A program made the position numbers and the translations under genes. This document shows, one piece after another, positions 8,331-16,983 of a stretch of DNA of 52,229 bases. The number at the start of each line of letters is the position of its first letter. The stretch's first letter is position 1. The stretch lies in the NCBI GenBank assembly GCA_016743945.1, contig JADGFI010000041.1, positions 890-53,118 of the forward strand. The letters run 5' to 3'. This DNA is from Desulfobacteraceae bacterium. GTDB lineage: Bacteria > Desulfobacterota > Desulfobacteria > Desulfobacterales > Desulfobacteraceae. A model generated the notes under the pieces. That model saw only the letters and a program-made list of their open reading frames with translations, was not told the origin of the DNA and made no database searches.

Positions 8331-8561
8331 TTATTCGACAATTTCCAGAATTACCCGTTTCTGCTCTTTCGCCGAGGCACAGGATAAAATGGTTCGCATG
8401 GCTTGGGCAGTTCTCCCTTTTTTGCCAATGACCTTACCAAGATCTTCCTTTGCAACCCTTAACTCAAGCACAAGAGTCTGCTGGGCCTTGATTTCTTCAA
8501 CACTTACCTCTTCGGGATCATCAACCAATGCCTGGGCAATATACTTAATCAACTCTTTCAT
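8331..8561 (-). CDS. khpA: KH-domain RNA-binding protein KhpA (YlqC family)
   Basis: The 76-residue protein is a single KH domain: MKELIKYIAQALVDDPEEV, then LRVAKEDLGKVIGKKGRTAQAMRTIL with the GxxG loop as GKKG, and a final strand KRVILEIVE. KhpA proteins bind RNA, usually with KhpB/EloR. In many bacteria it sits with rpsP and rimM; here it stands alone. I place the start at ATG 8561 because AAGGAG lies eight bases before it; an upstream TTG would include the ribosome site in the protein. Confidence 0.92.
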   Translation of the reverse strand: MKELIKYIAQALVDDPEEVSVEEIKAQQTLVLELRVAKEDLGKVIGKKGRTAQAMRTILSCASAKEQKRVILEIVE

Positions 8562-8899
8562 AACGCGATCTCCTTCGTCCAAGGTGATAATGAAATTTAA
8601 GTTTCAGCTTTCATGTTGCGATAATTAACTTAATTGAACTGCCATTCGGATACTTCTTTTAGCATATCATAACCGACTATTATCACAAGTATTATTTCAG
8701 GTCTTTAAAGGGCTCGATTCATTTTTTTCCAGGATACCCCTTGTTCATGATATTTTTTTTTGCAACAATCACCCATTTTGCTTGACATAAAAAAGAAATT
8801 AATTAGTTTAAGGGGGCGTTAAATTTGCAAATATGAATATTTTAGTATACTGTCCGGTAAAATATTCTTTTTTACCAGGACAGAACAAAAGGAACACCT
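8562..8899. promoter_or_regulatory. Divergent intergenic region with promoter and leader hairpin for the NifU-like gene
   Basis: This 338-base stretch has no gene. Two sigma-70-like elements point right: TTGACA at 8782-8787 with a weak TAGTTT at 8804, and TTTGCA (8824-8829) 16 bases before TATACT (8846-8851). Directly after comes an imperfect inverted repeat, TGTCCGGTAAAA (8851-8862) and TTTTACCAGGACA (8870-8882), with one bulged base. It ends just before the AAGGA site of the gene at 8900, so it could be an operator or a leader hairpin limiting translation. Confidence 0.5.
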
Positions 8900-9322
8900 G
8901 TGCTCACAGAAACTTCATCATCAAATGCGGAACGTAAAATGCTGTCAGAAGCCGGTTATGCTGATCCGGCAATCAATTATTATCTTGAAAAAAAATATAT
9001 GGGCCACATTGAAAATGCCGATCAGGTATCTCAAAAAATTGGATCCTGTGGCGATATTATGAAAATCTACCTCAAGATAGGCGAAAATGAAATTATCGAT
9101 GATGTCCGTTATGAAATAACGGGCTGTGCAGGGGCCATTTCTGCTGCCATGGCTGCTGTGGAACTGATCAAAGGAAAAACCCTGGATGATGCCCTGAAGA
9201 TAAATGACGGAGATGTTTTTAAGGTATTGGAAAATATCCCGGAAAAGAAACATCATTGTATTCAACTGGCTGTAAAAACCATGCACCTGGGGGTTGAGGA
9301 ATTAAAATCTGGTAAACACTAA
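8900..9322 (+). CDS. NifU/IscU N-terminal-like iron-sulfur scaffold protein
   Basis: The 140-residue protein matches IscU/NifU N-terminal scaffolds. The three cluster-ligand cysteines are in place: KIGSCGDIMKIYLKI, TGCAGAISAAMAAVELIKGK, and KKHHCIQLAVKTMHLGVEEL. These proteins hold a nascent Fe-S cluster delivered from a cysteine desulfurase. No iscS, hscA or nifS homologue is adjacent, and the family's Asp near the first Cys is present. Short forms of this kind are common in anaerobes. Start is GTG 8900 after AAGGA (8889-8893). The next gene appears to overlap its 3' end. Confidence 0.85.
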   Translation: MLTETSSSNAERKMLSEAGYADPAINYYLEKKYMGHIENADQVSQKIGSCGDIMKIYLKIGENEIIDDVRYEITGCAGAISAAMAAVELIKGKTLDDALKINDGDVFKVLENIPEKKHHCIQLAVKTMHLGVEELKSGKH

Positions 9323-10010
9323 AATAAAGAGATGGTTCGTTTATATCCTTGTCACTTTTGTCCTCCTGTTAAACGGGTGCACCTCGGCCACAGATTTTCA
9401 CCTTGAAAATTTTGCCAAGACAGACATCAATCTGGTAGCGGAAATTCATATCGACCAGGTGGCAGATCTGTTGAAAACCCTGACCCGAAAGCTCTATAGA
9501 ATGAATTCCATGGAGCTTGACAAGACACCCGGGGCTACGATTGATTCACAGGTGACCAGGATATTCCAGTGCCCGCCGGTTCAAACCGACAGCACCCTTG
9601 AGTATAAAGAGGGGACAGAAGCCATTTTACTTGGGTTTAAACCCGGGTATGAAGGGGACCGGGTTTTTGCAATGATGTATGGACTCTACACTATGCTCCA
9701 TGCATCATACAGCAAAAAATGTGATCTTTTTCTGCTGGACTTTTTAGAGGCCCAAAGCCTTTACAATAGCGCCCGGAATATTGAAATTCTTGTCTGGAGA
9801 CTTAAAGCCCGACATCTGCCAAACGGAGACCTGTTCCTTGTAACCAATGTGTACGGCGGCCCCATTGAAAACTTAAGTTTTGAACGGATTTTCGGCAAAC
9901 TCATTTCCCTTCAGGACACAATGGCCCTGATTGTCGCCACCAGAACCGGACGACTTTTAACAGATGCCGTCCACATGGCAGGGATGGCCTTTTTCCCCAT
10001 TGGATTTTAA
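9309..10010 (+). CDS. Conserved lipoprotein of unknown function, apparent CTG start
   Basis: A GTG at 9459 would give a 183-residue protein, but the same frame is open back to 9306 and encodes a textbook lipoprotein signal: KIKRWFVYILVTFVLLLNGC, with lipobox LLNGC. No ATG, GTG or TTG precedes it in frame. CTG 9309 lies eight bases after GAGGA (9296-9300), ideal spacing, and overlaps the previous gene by 14 bases. I therefore give a 233-residue product with Cys about residue 25 lipidated. The mature part has no domain I recognise; it includes an acidic/aliphatic middle (LLDFLEAQSLYNSARNIEIL) and ends MAGMAFFPIGF. Likely anchored in the outer or inner membrane. The alternative is a sequence error hiding an ATG. 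Confidence 0.6.
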   Translation: MVNTKIKRWFVYILVTFVLLLNGCTSATDFHLENFAKTDINLVAEIHIDQVADLLKTLTRKLYRMNSMELDKTPGATIDSQVTRIFQCPPVQTDSTLEYKEGTEAILLGFKPGYEGDRVFAMMYGLYTMLHASYSKKCDLFLLDFLEAQSLYNSARNIEILVWRLKARHLPNGDLFLVTNVYGGPIENLSFERIFGKLISLQDTMALIVATRTGRLLTDAVHMAGMAFFPIGF

Positions 10011-10021
10011 AATAAAATCTG

Positions 10022-10795
10022 TTAAAAGAGAATCTGACTTAAAAAAAGTTTTGTTCTGTCGCTCTGGGGGTTATTAAAAAATTCTTCCGGATTGTTTTCT
10101 TCTATAATTTCGCCGGCATCCATGAAAAGAACCCTGTGTGCAACACTCTTTGCAAACCCCATTTCATGGGTAACAACAATCATGGTCATCCCGTCCCGGG
10201 CAAGGTTGATCATAACTTCAAGAACTTCTTTTACCATCTCCGGGTCAAGGGCAGATGTGGGTTCATCAAAGAGCATAATATTGGGTTTCATGCAAAGGCT
10301 TCTGGCAATGGCCACGCGCTGCTGCTGGCCGCCGGACAATTGACCGGGAAATTTATGTGCCTGCTCGGCAATCTGTACCTTCTCAAGATAGTACATGGCG
10401 GTTTCTTCTGCTTCTTTTTTGGGAACCTTTCGAACCCAGATAGGGCCCATTGTTAAATTTTCGACAATGGTAAGATGGGGAAACAGATTAAAATGCTGAA
10501 ACACCATGCCCACCTCTGATCGGACTTTTTCAATGTTTTTCAAGTCCTTGGTCAGCTCAATGCCATCTACAATAATTTTTCCCTTTTGATGTTCCTCAAG
10601 CCGGTTGATGCATCGGATAAGGGTTGATTTTCCCGATCCGGACGGCCCGCAAACAACAATGCGTTCACTCTTTTTAACATCCAGATTGATATTGTTTAAA
10701 ACATGAAAATCTCCATACCATTTATGCATATCAGAGATTTTAATAATGGTCTCTTCACTTGAAACATCAATTTTGTTTGTGTTGTCTTGGTTCAT
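10022..10795 (-). CDS. aapP: General L-amino-acid ABC transporter, ATP-binding protein
   Basis: The 257-residue ATPase is the GlnQ/AapP type: Walker A CGPSGSGKSTLIRCINRLE, Q-loop MVFQHFNLFPHLT, signature LSGGQQQRVAIARSL, Walker B IMLFDEPTSALDPEMV and H-loop VVTHEMGFAKSVAHRV. It powers uptake by the two permeases encoded just upstream. Last gene of the minus-strand aapJQMP operon, 34 bases after aapM. The N-terminal 15 residues (MNQDNTNKIDVSS) precede the conserved fold. Confidence 0.95.
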   Translation of the reverse strand: MNQDNTNKIDVSSEETIIKISDMHKWYGDFHVLNNINLDVKKSERIVVCGPSGSGKSTLIRCINRLEEHQKGKIIVDGIELTKDLKNIEKVRSEVGMVFQHFNLFPHLTIVENLTMGPIWVRKVPKKEAEETAMYYLEKVQIAEQAHKFPGQLSGGQQQRVAIARSLCMKPNIMLFDEPTSALDPEMVKEVLEVMINLARDGMTMIVVTHEMGFAKSVAHRVLFMDAGEIIEENNPEEFFNNPQSDRTKLFLSQILF

Positions 10796-10829
10796 AAATT
10801 ATCGCTTAATAAATAAAGTTATTAAAAAA

Positions 10830-11921
10830 TTACAGACCTGTATCCAATTCTTTTTCCAGTTGTCTGCTGTAGTTGGACATAAAAAAGCAGCAGATAAAAT
10901 AAATCAGGGCAATAAAAATGTAGGCTTCTGCTGAAAATCCCATCCATTTAGGTTCTGACAAGGTTGACTGGGTTGTTTTCAGCAAATCGTATAACCCGAT
11001 AATAACAACCAGAGAGGTATCCTTAAACGCTGAAATTAAAACACTGACCGAGGGCGGAATAACGATCTTCAACGCCTGGGGTAAAATAATCAATCGCATG
11101 GTTTGAAGATAGTTTAATCCAATGGAATCGGCTGCCTCAAATTGACCTTTATTCATTCCCTGCAGCCCCCCTCTGACCACCTCTGCGATATAAGCCGCCG
11201 TAAACAGAATAATGGCAACCTGGGCTCTTAAAATACCGTTTATTGAGACACCTTCGGGAAGGAACAAGGGAAAAACAACCGATGACATGAATAATAAACT
11301 AATGAGGGGGACACCGCGGATCAGTTCGATATAAAAGACGCTGAAGGTTTTTATCACCGGCATATGGGACTGCCGGCCAAGGGCAAGGAGTATCCCCAGG
11401 GGATATGCTGCGGTCAAACCAAAAACAGATAAGAGCAAGGTCAGGATCAACCCGCCCCATTTTCCGATTTCAACGGGTTCAAGGGTAAAAATTCCTCCCC
11501 TGAGCAACCCCCCCATGATTACCAAAGAAATCAGCCAGGCATACCCAAGATAGGGATTCCAATAGCGTCGATTACGGCTGATAAAAAGCAGGGTGACAAG
11601 TAAAACGATGGCCGTGACGGGGCGCCATAGGATATGCTGGGGATAAAACCCGAATAAAATAATTTTATAGTTAGAGGTGATGATGGACCAGCAGGCCCCG
11701 GTTGCCTCCCTGCAGTTTGCATCCGGGTGCCAGCAGGCATCTAAAAACGCCCATTTAATAAAAGGAAAAACTGAAAACCACAATAACCCCAGAAGGATAA
11801 GCGTAAGGATGGTATTAAAAGGGCTGCTGAGTAAATTGCCCCGTATCCATCCGATAACCCCTACGCTTGTAATTGGCGGTTTTACGACAGTCTTGTATTC
11901 GATATTTGCATTTGTTTCCAT
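10830..11921 (-). CDS. aapM: General L-amino-acid ABC transporter, permease AapM
   Basis: The 363-residue membrane protein has the long AapM layout: an extended hydrophobic N-terminal half with several membrane spans, a periplasmic Cys-containing loop (LDACWHPDANC), then the conserved binding-protein-dependent permease domain. The EAA loop reads EAADSIGLNYLQTMRLIILPQALK. It pairs with AapQ to form the translocation pore for polar amino acids. It follows aapQ by 19 bases and precedes aapP. Confidence 0.93.
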   Translation of the reverse strand: METNANIEYKTVVKPPITSVGVIGWIRGNLLSSPFNTILTLILLGLLWFSVFPFIKWAFLDACWHPDANCREATGACWSIITSNYKIILFGFYPQHILWRPVTAIVLLVTLLFISRNRRYWNPYLGYAWLISLVIMGGLLRGGIFTLEPVEIGKWGGLILTLLLSVFGLTAAYPLGILLALGRQSHMPVIKTFSVFYIELIRGVPLISLLFMSSVVFPLFLPEGVSINGILRAQVAIILFTAAYIAEVVRGGLQGMNKGQFEAADSIGLNYLQTMRLIILPQALKIVIPPSVSVLISAFKDTSLVVIIGLYDLLKTTQSTLSEPKWMGFSAEAYIFIALIYFICCFFMSNYSRQLEKELDTGL

Positions 11922-11940
11922 GAATAACCTATTTAAAGTA

Positions 11941-13113
11941 TCACCTTTCCACTATTTTCATCTTTTTATTGTACCAATTCATAAAGGCCGAGGTTGATAA
12001 GCTGAAGAAAAGATAGACAATCATGATCAACATGACCCCTTCGATGGCCTGGCCTGTCTGATTGATTGCAGTACCTGCAACAGAAACAAAGTCTGGATAC
12101 CCAATGGCAACCGCCAGGGAGCTGTTTTTTGTCAAATTGAGCATCTGGCTGGTTAAGGGCGGAATAATAACCCGCAATGCCTGGGGCAGAATAATCAAAT
12201 TCAGCAATTGCCCGGGTTTTAACCCGATGGCCATGGCTGCTTCGGTTTGGCCTTTGGAAACAGACTGGATACCGGCACGAACAACTTCTGCGACAAAGGC
12301 TGCCGTATATAAAACAAGCCCCAGTAGAAGGGCGGCAAATTCAGGGCTGACAGACATCCCCCCCTTGAAGTTAAATCCCTTTAACTCGGGCACATTCATC
12401 TGGGTTGGGGAGCCGCCCACAAGCCAGCACGCAAAAGGAAGTCCAAGGACAAGAAGAATGGATACCTTAACAATCGGAAAGATCTCACCCGTGGCATCCT
12501 GCCTTTTCTTTGCCCATCGTTTAAGGAAAAAGACAACAATGGCAGCAAATAGAACGGCAAGTGCCATATATTTATAAACAGGATGGGCCGCTGGGATGCC
12601 GAAAATCAGTCCCCGATTGCACAGGAACAACCCTTCAAAGGGATTGACCGCTTGTTTGGGTGACGGCAGCATCTCGTAAAAAAAGGCATACCAGAAAAAA
12701 AGCTGCAAAAGAACGGGAATATCCTGGAAAAATTCAATATAGGCTCCCGCACATTTATTGACCAGCCAATTTTTCGATAATCTGGCAATCCCTAGAAATG
12801 TGCCCAAAACAACGGTCAAAAAAATGCCGACAAATGATACCAGCAACGTGTTTAAGAAACCAACGGAAAGGGCCTTTAAATATCTGTCTGCCGCTGAGTA
12901 TTCTATCAGGGATTCACCAATTTCAAAGGCAGCCTCCTTATTTAAAAACCCAAACCCAGTGGCGATATTTTGGTTTGCAAGGTTGGCCATGGTGTTGGAA
13001 ACCAGGTACCAGGCAATAAATGCAACAAAAAGTGCGGCTCCTATCTGATAAACGATGGACCGTTTATCAGGATCATACCAGAACGAAATGTTTTCTGAAC
13101 TTGTAGTCTTCAT
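11941..13113 (-). CDS. aapQ: General L-amino-acid ABC transporter, permease AapQ
   Basis: The product is about 390 residues with the AapQ layout: an N-terminal span (SIVYQIGAALFVAFIAWYLV), a large periplasmic segment containing NIATGFGFLNKEAAF, more spans, and a permease domain with EAA loop TEAAMAIGLKPGQLLNLIILPQALR. I choose ATG 13113 (MKTTSSENISF) because family members start just before this point; a longer frame to 13200 would translate through an intercistronic hairpin. The ribosome site is weak. It is the second gene of the operon. Confidence 0.88.
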   Translation of the reverse strand: MKTTSSENISFWYDPDKRSIVYQIGAALFVAFIAWYLVSNTMANLANQNIATGFGFLNKEAAFEIGESLIEYSAADRYLKALSVGFLNTLLVSFVGIFLTVVLGTFLGIARLSKNWLVNKCAGAYIEFFQDIPVLLQLFFWYAFFYEMLPSPKQAVNPFEGLFLCNRGLIFGIPAAHPVYKYMALAVLFAAIVVFFLKRWAKKRQDATGEIFPIVKVSILLVLGLPFACWLVGGSPTQMNVPELKGFNFKGGMSVSPEFAALLLGLVLYTAAFVAEVVRAGIQSVSKGQTEAAMAIGLKPGQLLNLIILPQALRVIIPPLTSQMLNLTKNSSLAVAIGYPDFVSVAGTAINQTGQAIEGVMLIMIVYLFFSLSTSAFMNWYNKKMKIVER

Positions 13114-13165
13114 AGCATTATTCAATATACTTTCAAAGTACGTTAAAAAACGGTACGTTAAAAAC

Positions 13166-13195
13166 GTATGGTGCAATTTGCACATTGCACCATAC
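13166..13195 (-). other. Intercistronic hairpin between aapJ and aapQ (attenuator-like)
   Basis: An 11-bp perfect inverted repeat (GTATGGTGCAA / TTGCACCATAC) encloses an 8-base loop. On the minus strand it starts 18 bases after the aapJ stop and is followed at once by GTTTTTAACG, then by a near-exact repeat of that tract (CGTTTTTAACGTAC, CGTTTTTTAACGTAC). This is what a leaky terminator or 3'-end stabiliser would look like, letting the binding protein be made in excess over the permeases. Confidence 0.6.
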
Positions 13196-13213
13196 TTCAT
13201 TCAAAGATATGAA

Positions 13214-14227
13214 TTATTTGAATGGTGGAGAGTACATCAATCCGCCGTCTGTCCAGAGGGCGTTGAGTCCTCTTTCAATGCCCAGCTGGGTATTGACCCC
13301 CACATTTCGTTCAAAGACTTCGCCATAGTTACCCACCATTTTAACAATATTGTAAGCAAATTTTTCATCAATCCCAAGGGATTTACCATTCCCTTCGGTA
13401 ACGCCTAAAAATCTTTTTACTTTGGGATCATTGCTCTTCAACATTTCATCCACATTTTTAGACGTAATACCCAATTCTTCGGCGTTGATCATGGCCAGCA
13501 CAGAATAATTTACGATATCTTTCCATGCATTGTCTCCATGTCTTACAGCAGGCGCCAATGGTTCCTTGGAAATAATATCAGGAAGGATTACATAATCTTT
13601 GGCATTGGGGGCAACCGCACGGGTTCCTGCAAGCTGGGATGCATCAGATGTCAAGGCGTCACACCTACCTGCAAAAAAAGCTTTGGCAAGTTCGGCCGTA
13701 TTTTCAATAACAACCGGATTCATTTTCATCCCATTTGATCTGAAAAAATCAGCTGCATTCATTTCCGTGGTTGTTCCGGGAAGAACACAGATAGACGCAC
13801 CGTCCAGCTCTTTAGCACTTTTTATATCAAGGTCCTTGCGAACAAGAAATCCCTGACCGTCGTAGTAATTAACCACACCGAAATCAAGACCCAGCTGGGA
13901 ATCACGGCTCAGGGTCTGGGTACAATTTCTAAAAAGCACATCAATCTCACCGGACTGCAATGCAGTAAATCTTGTTTTAGCGGTCAGCGGAGTGAACTTT
14001 ATTTTGTCAGGACTGCCAAAAACTGCAACGGAAACAGCTCTTGCACAATCCACATCAAGCCCTTTCCATACACCGTTTTCATCTGCTTTACCAAACCCGA
14101 ACAGACTGCCATTAACACCGGCCTGAATATACCCCTTGGCTTTAACATCTTTCAATGTGCCTGCCATGGCAAATGCGGTCATGCCAAGAACGGTAATACA
14201 AATAGCTAAAACTTTTAATAACTTCAT
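13214..14227 (-). CDS. aapJ: General L-amino-acid ABC transporter, periplasmic binding protein
   Basis: The 337-residue protein starts with a Sec signal peptide (MKLLKVLAICITVLGMTAFA, cleavage likely after AMA-G). It continues with the family 3 solute-binding pattern: KGYIQAGVNGSLFGFGKADE, GLDVDCARAVSVAVFG, TARFTALQSGEIDVLFRNCT, and the hinge segment GQGFLVRKDLDI. It captures amino acids in the periplasm for AapQMP. An AGGAGG site precedes ATG 14227. First gene of the operon. A 7-bp inverted repeat (GAATAAT/ATTATTC, about 14261-14285) lies in its leader. Confidence 0.95.
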   Translation of the reverse strand: MKLLKVLAICITVLGMTAFAMAGTLKDVKAKGYIQAGVNGSLFGFGKADENGVWKGLDVDCARAVSVAVFGSPDKIKFTPLTAKTRFTALQSGEIDVLFRNCTQTLSRDSQLGLDFGVVNYYDGQGFLVRKDLDIKSAKELDGASICVLPGTTTEMNAADFFRSNGMKMNPVVIENTAELAKAFFAGRCDALTSDASQLAGTRAVAPNAKDYVILPDIISKEPLAPAVRHGDNAWKDIVNYSVLAMINAEELGITSKNVDEMLKSNDPKVKRFLGVTEGNGKSLGIDEKFAYNIVKMVGNYGEVFERNVGVNTQLGIERGLNALWTDGGLMYSPPFK

Positions 14228-14438
14228 AGATACTCGCCTCCTGTTAGGTTGTTAATAGTGCTGAATAATTGAATAAAAATTATTCATTCGTCGATTAAAA
14301 ATAAGAGATTAACACACAGATCCTATCGGCATACTATATTCTTCAGGACAACGCAAGGTTTCAAGCCGTCTGTTTTATAAAAAAAAGCAATATCGCGAGA
14401 ACACAATCCTAGCGTTCACCCGGCAACTTCAAAAAAAT

Positions 14439-16259
14439 TTATTGGCCCATTTTCTCAAACCGCGACACCTGTTCCCTGTAGTAGGATCGTTTTTCATCCG
14501 CCAGGGATAGGGCTTCTTTTGCCGCCTCAAGTGCCTCGACATTTCTTTTGTTGAAGGCCAGGGCCTCGGCATAGGTATCCAGGACAAAGGCCTCCCGCTT
14601 AAGTGAAACGGCTTGGGAGGCCAGTTCAAGAGCCCTTGGGCCATTGCGAAATTGCGTATCCGGGCAGGTGGCAAACAGCCAGGCAAGATTATTGAGGGCA
14701 TGGATATTTTTACTGTCAATGAGAATCACATTTTCATAGGCAGCAGCAGCCTTGCCATAGGCCTTTTCATTGTAATGAAAATCTCCTACAAATACGTAGA
14801 TATCTGAATTTTCTGGATCTACCTCCAATTGCTGGAAGAGTATTTTCTTGGCAACATATTGTTCAAAAGCATCCTTTGCGCCACCGTAGCCAATACTATA
14901 TCCTGTACAAAACAGGGCAAGGACCAATAAAAAATATCCTATTATCAGCGTTTTCACCCGTTTGTGATGACGGGCGATCAACCCGGGCTCTTCCTGGCAT
15001 TGTTCCAGAAACCGGATTCTTTCACCAATTCCGAAATGATGCCAGTTCGGTTTATCAATGGACTGCCGGCTCAAGGAGGCTATTTTATAAAAGGTAGAGA
15101 CCAAAGGAACGGCATCTTGTTGGAAGCCATATACATGAATATCTGCCTGACGCTCAAAGTTGCGCATAAAAAAGCCGAACACAAACCTGAAATAAATGAC
15201 AAAGAAACCAATCAGCGACAGACAGATGAGAGCGGGGTAGACATCTCCTTTATCGATTCCCAAGAGAGAAAATCCCTGGTAAACCGGCCCTGCAATATAA
15301 AGCAGGAGTATCATGGGTTCAAAAAAAACAAAATTACATCCAATAAACCCGACAAAAAACAAGAGATAAAAAAGCATGTGATATCGTTGAACATGACCAA
15401 TTTCATGGAGAATAACCGCATCAATTTCATCACCATCCAGGGCATCCACCAAAGCCGGCGTCACCAGAATATACCGGAATCGCCCCACAAGCCCCATAAC
15501 ACCAGCGGTGATCATGCTGCCGCCAAAAAGCTCCCATTTTAAAATATCCGCATACGCTAAGCCGGCCCTCGCGCAGACGGCTTCAATGCGGGCCCGATAA
15601 TACCCCGGTTCAAGAGAGGTACACCCCCAGAGTTTTTTTATCAGGACCGGCCCAAAAATAGAAACAAGAATCAAAAACGTCAAAATATAGACAACTTCAC
15701 CGGAAGTTGTATTAAAATACCCTCGAACAGGCCCAGGGGGCAAAAGCTGAATCATGTCGGCAAACAAAGATAAACAAAACCAGGGAAGTAAGGCGGGCAG
15801 GGAAAATGAGATATTTGAACCGATAAAATGCTTCTTGGTCAGACCTCTGGGAAAATATCGTTTTTGAACCCCATAGGCTGCATTCCAGATAATAACAAGG
15901 TAGACAAGAAAGAGCCCCAGGAATAAAACAGCTGTAAGGGTAGGGATACGGGTAAACAACCATACACCTTCAAAAAAAAGAGGGAGCCTGAACACATAAA
16001 TATTGGCAGCAAAAAGCATTAAAGCTGCGATAGACAGCTTTGAGATAGCCCTGTTAACGGAATGATCCAGCCCCAAAGGAGAATTGTCACCCTTTTGGGC
16101 GAGCCGTTTAAACCATGTATGACAGATCAGAGCAAACACAGCCACAGATATCAGACTGTAATAGAGGGTGTTGGGGTCAACCGGTTTGCTTCGATCAAAA
16201 AGTTCGGAAGAGGTATAGATCACAAGGGCGATCAGAAAATATAAAAAATTTGAAAACAC
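14439..16259 (-). CDS. M48-family membrane metallopeptidase with C-terminal TPR domain
   Basis: The 606-residue protein has about six membrane spans in its first 240 residues, then a zinc-peptidase core with VILHEIGHVQRYH (HExxH near residue 282), two more spans, and NFERQADIHVYGF supplying the third ligand (the E of the ERQAD). After a final span the last 130 residues form TPR-like repeats (GDFHYNEKAYGKAAAAYENV; NNLAWLFATCP). HtpX/Oma1-type proteases act in inner-membrane protein quality control; the TPR part faces outward or recruits substrates. Start is GTG 16259 with AAGGA upstream, 12 bases after the NUDIX gene, so the two are likely co-transcribed. Confidence 0.88.
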   Translation of the reverse strand: MFSNFLYFLIALVIYTSSELFDRSKPVDPNTLYYSLISVAVFALICHTWFKRLAQKGDNSPLGLDHSVNRAISKLSIAALMLFAANIYVFRLPLFFEGVWLFTRIPTLTAVLFLGLFLVYLVIIWNAAYGVQKRYFPRGLTKKHFIGSNISFSLPALLPWFCLSLFADMIQLLPPGPVRGYFNTTSGEVVYILTFLILVSIFGPVLIKKLWGCTSLEPGYYRARIEAVCARAGLAYADILKWELFGGSMITAGVMGLVGRFRYILVTPALVDALDGDEIDAVILHEIGHVQRYHMLFYLLFFVGFIGCNFVFFEPMILLLYIAGPVYQGFSLLGIDKGDVYPALICLSLIGFFVIYFRFVFGFFMRNFERQADIHVYGFQQDAVPLVSTFYKIASLSRQSIDKPNWHHFGIGERIRFLEQCQEEPGLIARHHKRVKTLIIGYFLLVLALFCTGYSIGYGGAKDAFEQYVAKKILFQQLEVDPENSDIYVFVGDFHYNEKAYGKAAAAYENVILIDSKNIHALNNLAWLFATCPDTQFRNGPRALELASQAVSLKREAFVLDTYAEALAFNKRNVEALEAAKEALSLADEKRSYYREQVSRFEKMGQ

Positions 16260-16271
16260 GAAAACTTTTCC

Positions 16272-16850
16272 TTAACTGATAATGCCGTAATCGGCAAACA
16301 TGCTTAACACCATCCAGGATTTAACATCAAATTTAAGGTCCTGTTTTGAGATGAGTCCCTTGGCCGCTTCCCGGGAAAGCATGATAACTTCAATTTCCTC
16401 GGACATTTCGTTGAAAAAATTGCTGGGGCTTCCATCACATTCAACAAATAAAAGACTGATGGTTTCATCTGTCATCCCCGATGAGGAATAAATGGGCGGA
16501 CTTTGTTTTAAAACCCGGGTGACTGCCAGACCTGTTTCTTCGAGAAGTTCGCGTTCCCCGGCCTGGACAATATTTTCCCCTGGGTCCACAAGGCCTGCGG
16601 GAAATCCATACTGACAACTGCCCAGGGCAAGCCGAAACTCCTTGATAATCACTAATTTTTTTGCCTGCCTATGAAAGGGGACCACGATCACGGCATCCGC
16701 ACTCACCCTCCCATGGTTCAAGGGATCTGGATCCTGGGACCGGGATGCAAACACCCAGTTTTTAATATTTTTTGCCCGATCCTTGTATTGGATGGAAAAC
16801 AGGTTCAAATATTTGCAGTCGGTTATTTTTTCTATTTGGAAGATTTCCAT
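16272..16850 (-). CDS. NUDIX hydrolase, ADP-ribose pyrophosphatase-like
   Basis: The 192-residue protein contains a complete Nudix box, GLVDPGENIVQAGERELLEETGL, matching Gx5Ex7REUxEExGU. The upstream motif FPAGLVDPGE and the following YSSSGMTDE resemble ADP-sugar pyrophosphatases. Such enzymes split ADP-ribose to AMP and ribose 5-phosphate. GGAG sits eight bases before ATG 16850. A macrodomain gene lies 1.2 kb away, also an ADP-ribose-related fold. Confidence 0.85.
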   Translation of the reverse strand: MEIFQIEKITDCKYLNLFSIQYKDRAKNIKNWVFASRSQDPDPLNHGRVSADAVIVVPFHRQAKKLVIIKEFRLALGSCQYGFPAGLVDPGENIVQAGERELLEETGLAVTRVLKQSPPIYSSSGMTDETISLLFVECDGSPSNFFNEMSEEIEVIMLSREAAKGLISKQDLKFDVKSWMVLSMFADYGIIS

Positions 16851-16983
16851 CTCAACTTCTCCATCGCAGCGACTTTACCCCGCTAATTTAGCTTAGTTTA
16901 AGTATTAGGATAAGCATTGAAAACACAAAATACCACCCAAAGGCAATGACTTTTACAAAGAACCCGAAAAATTACAAGAATTT

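Noticed and set aside
15700..15963. Minus-strand second frame in the M48 gene
   Set aside because: Overlaps a confident coding region and has no ribosome site; a shadow of the real gene.
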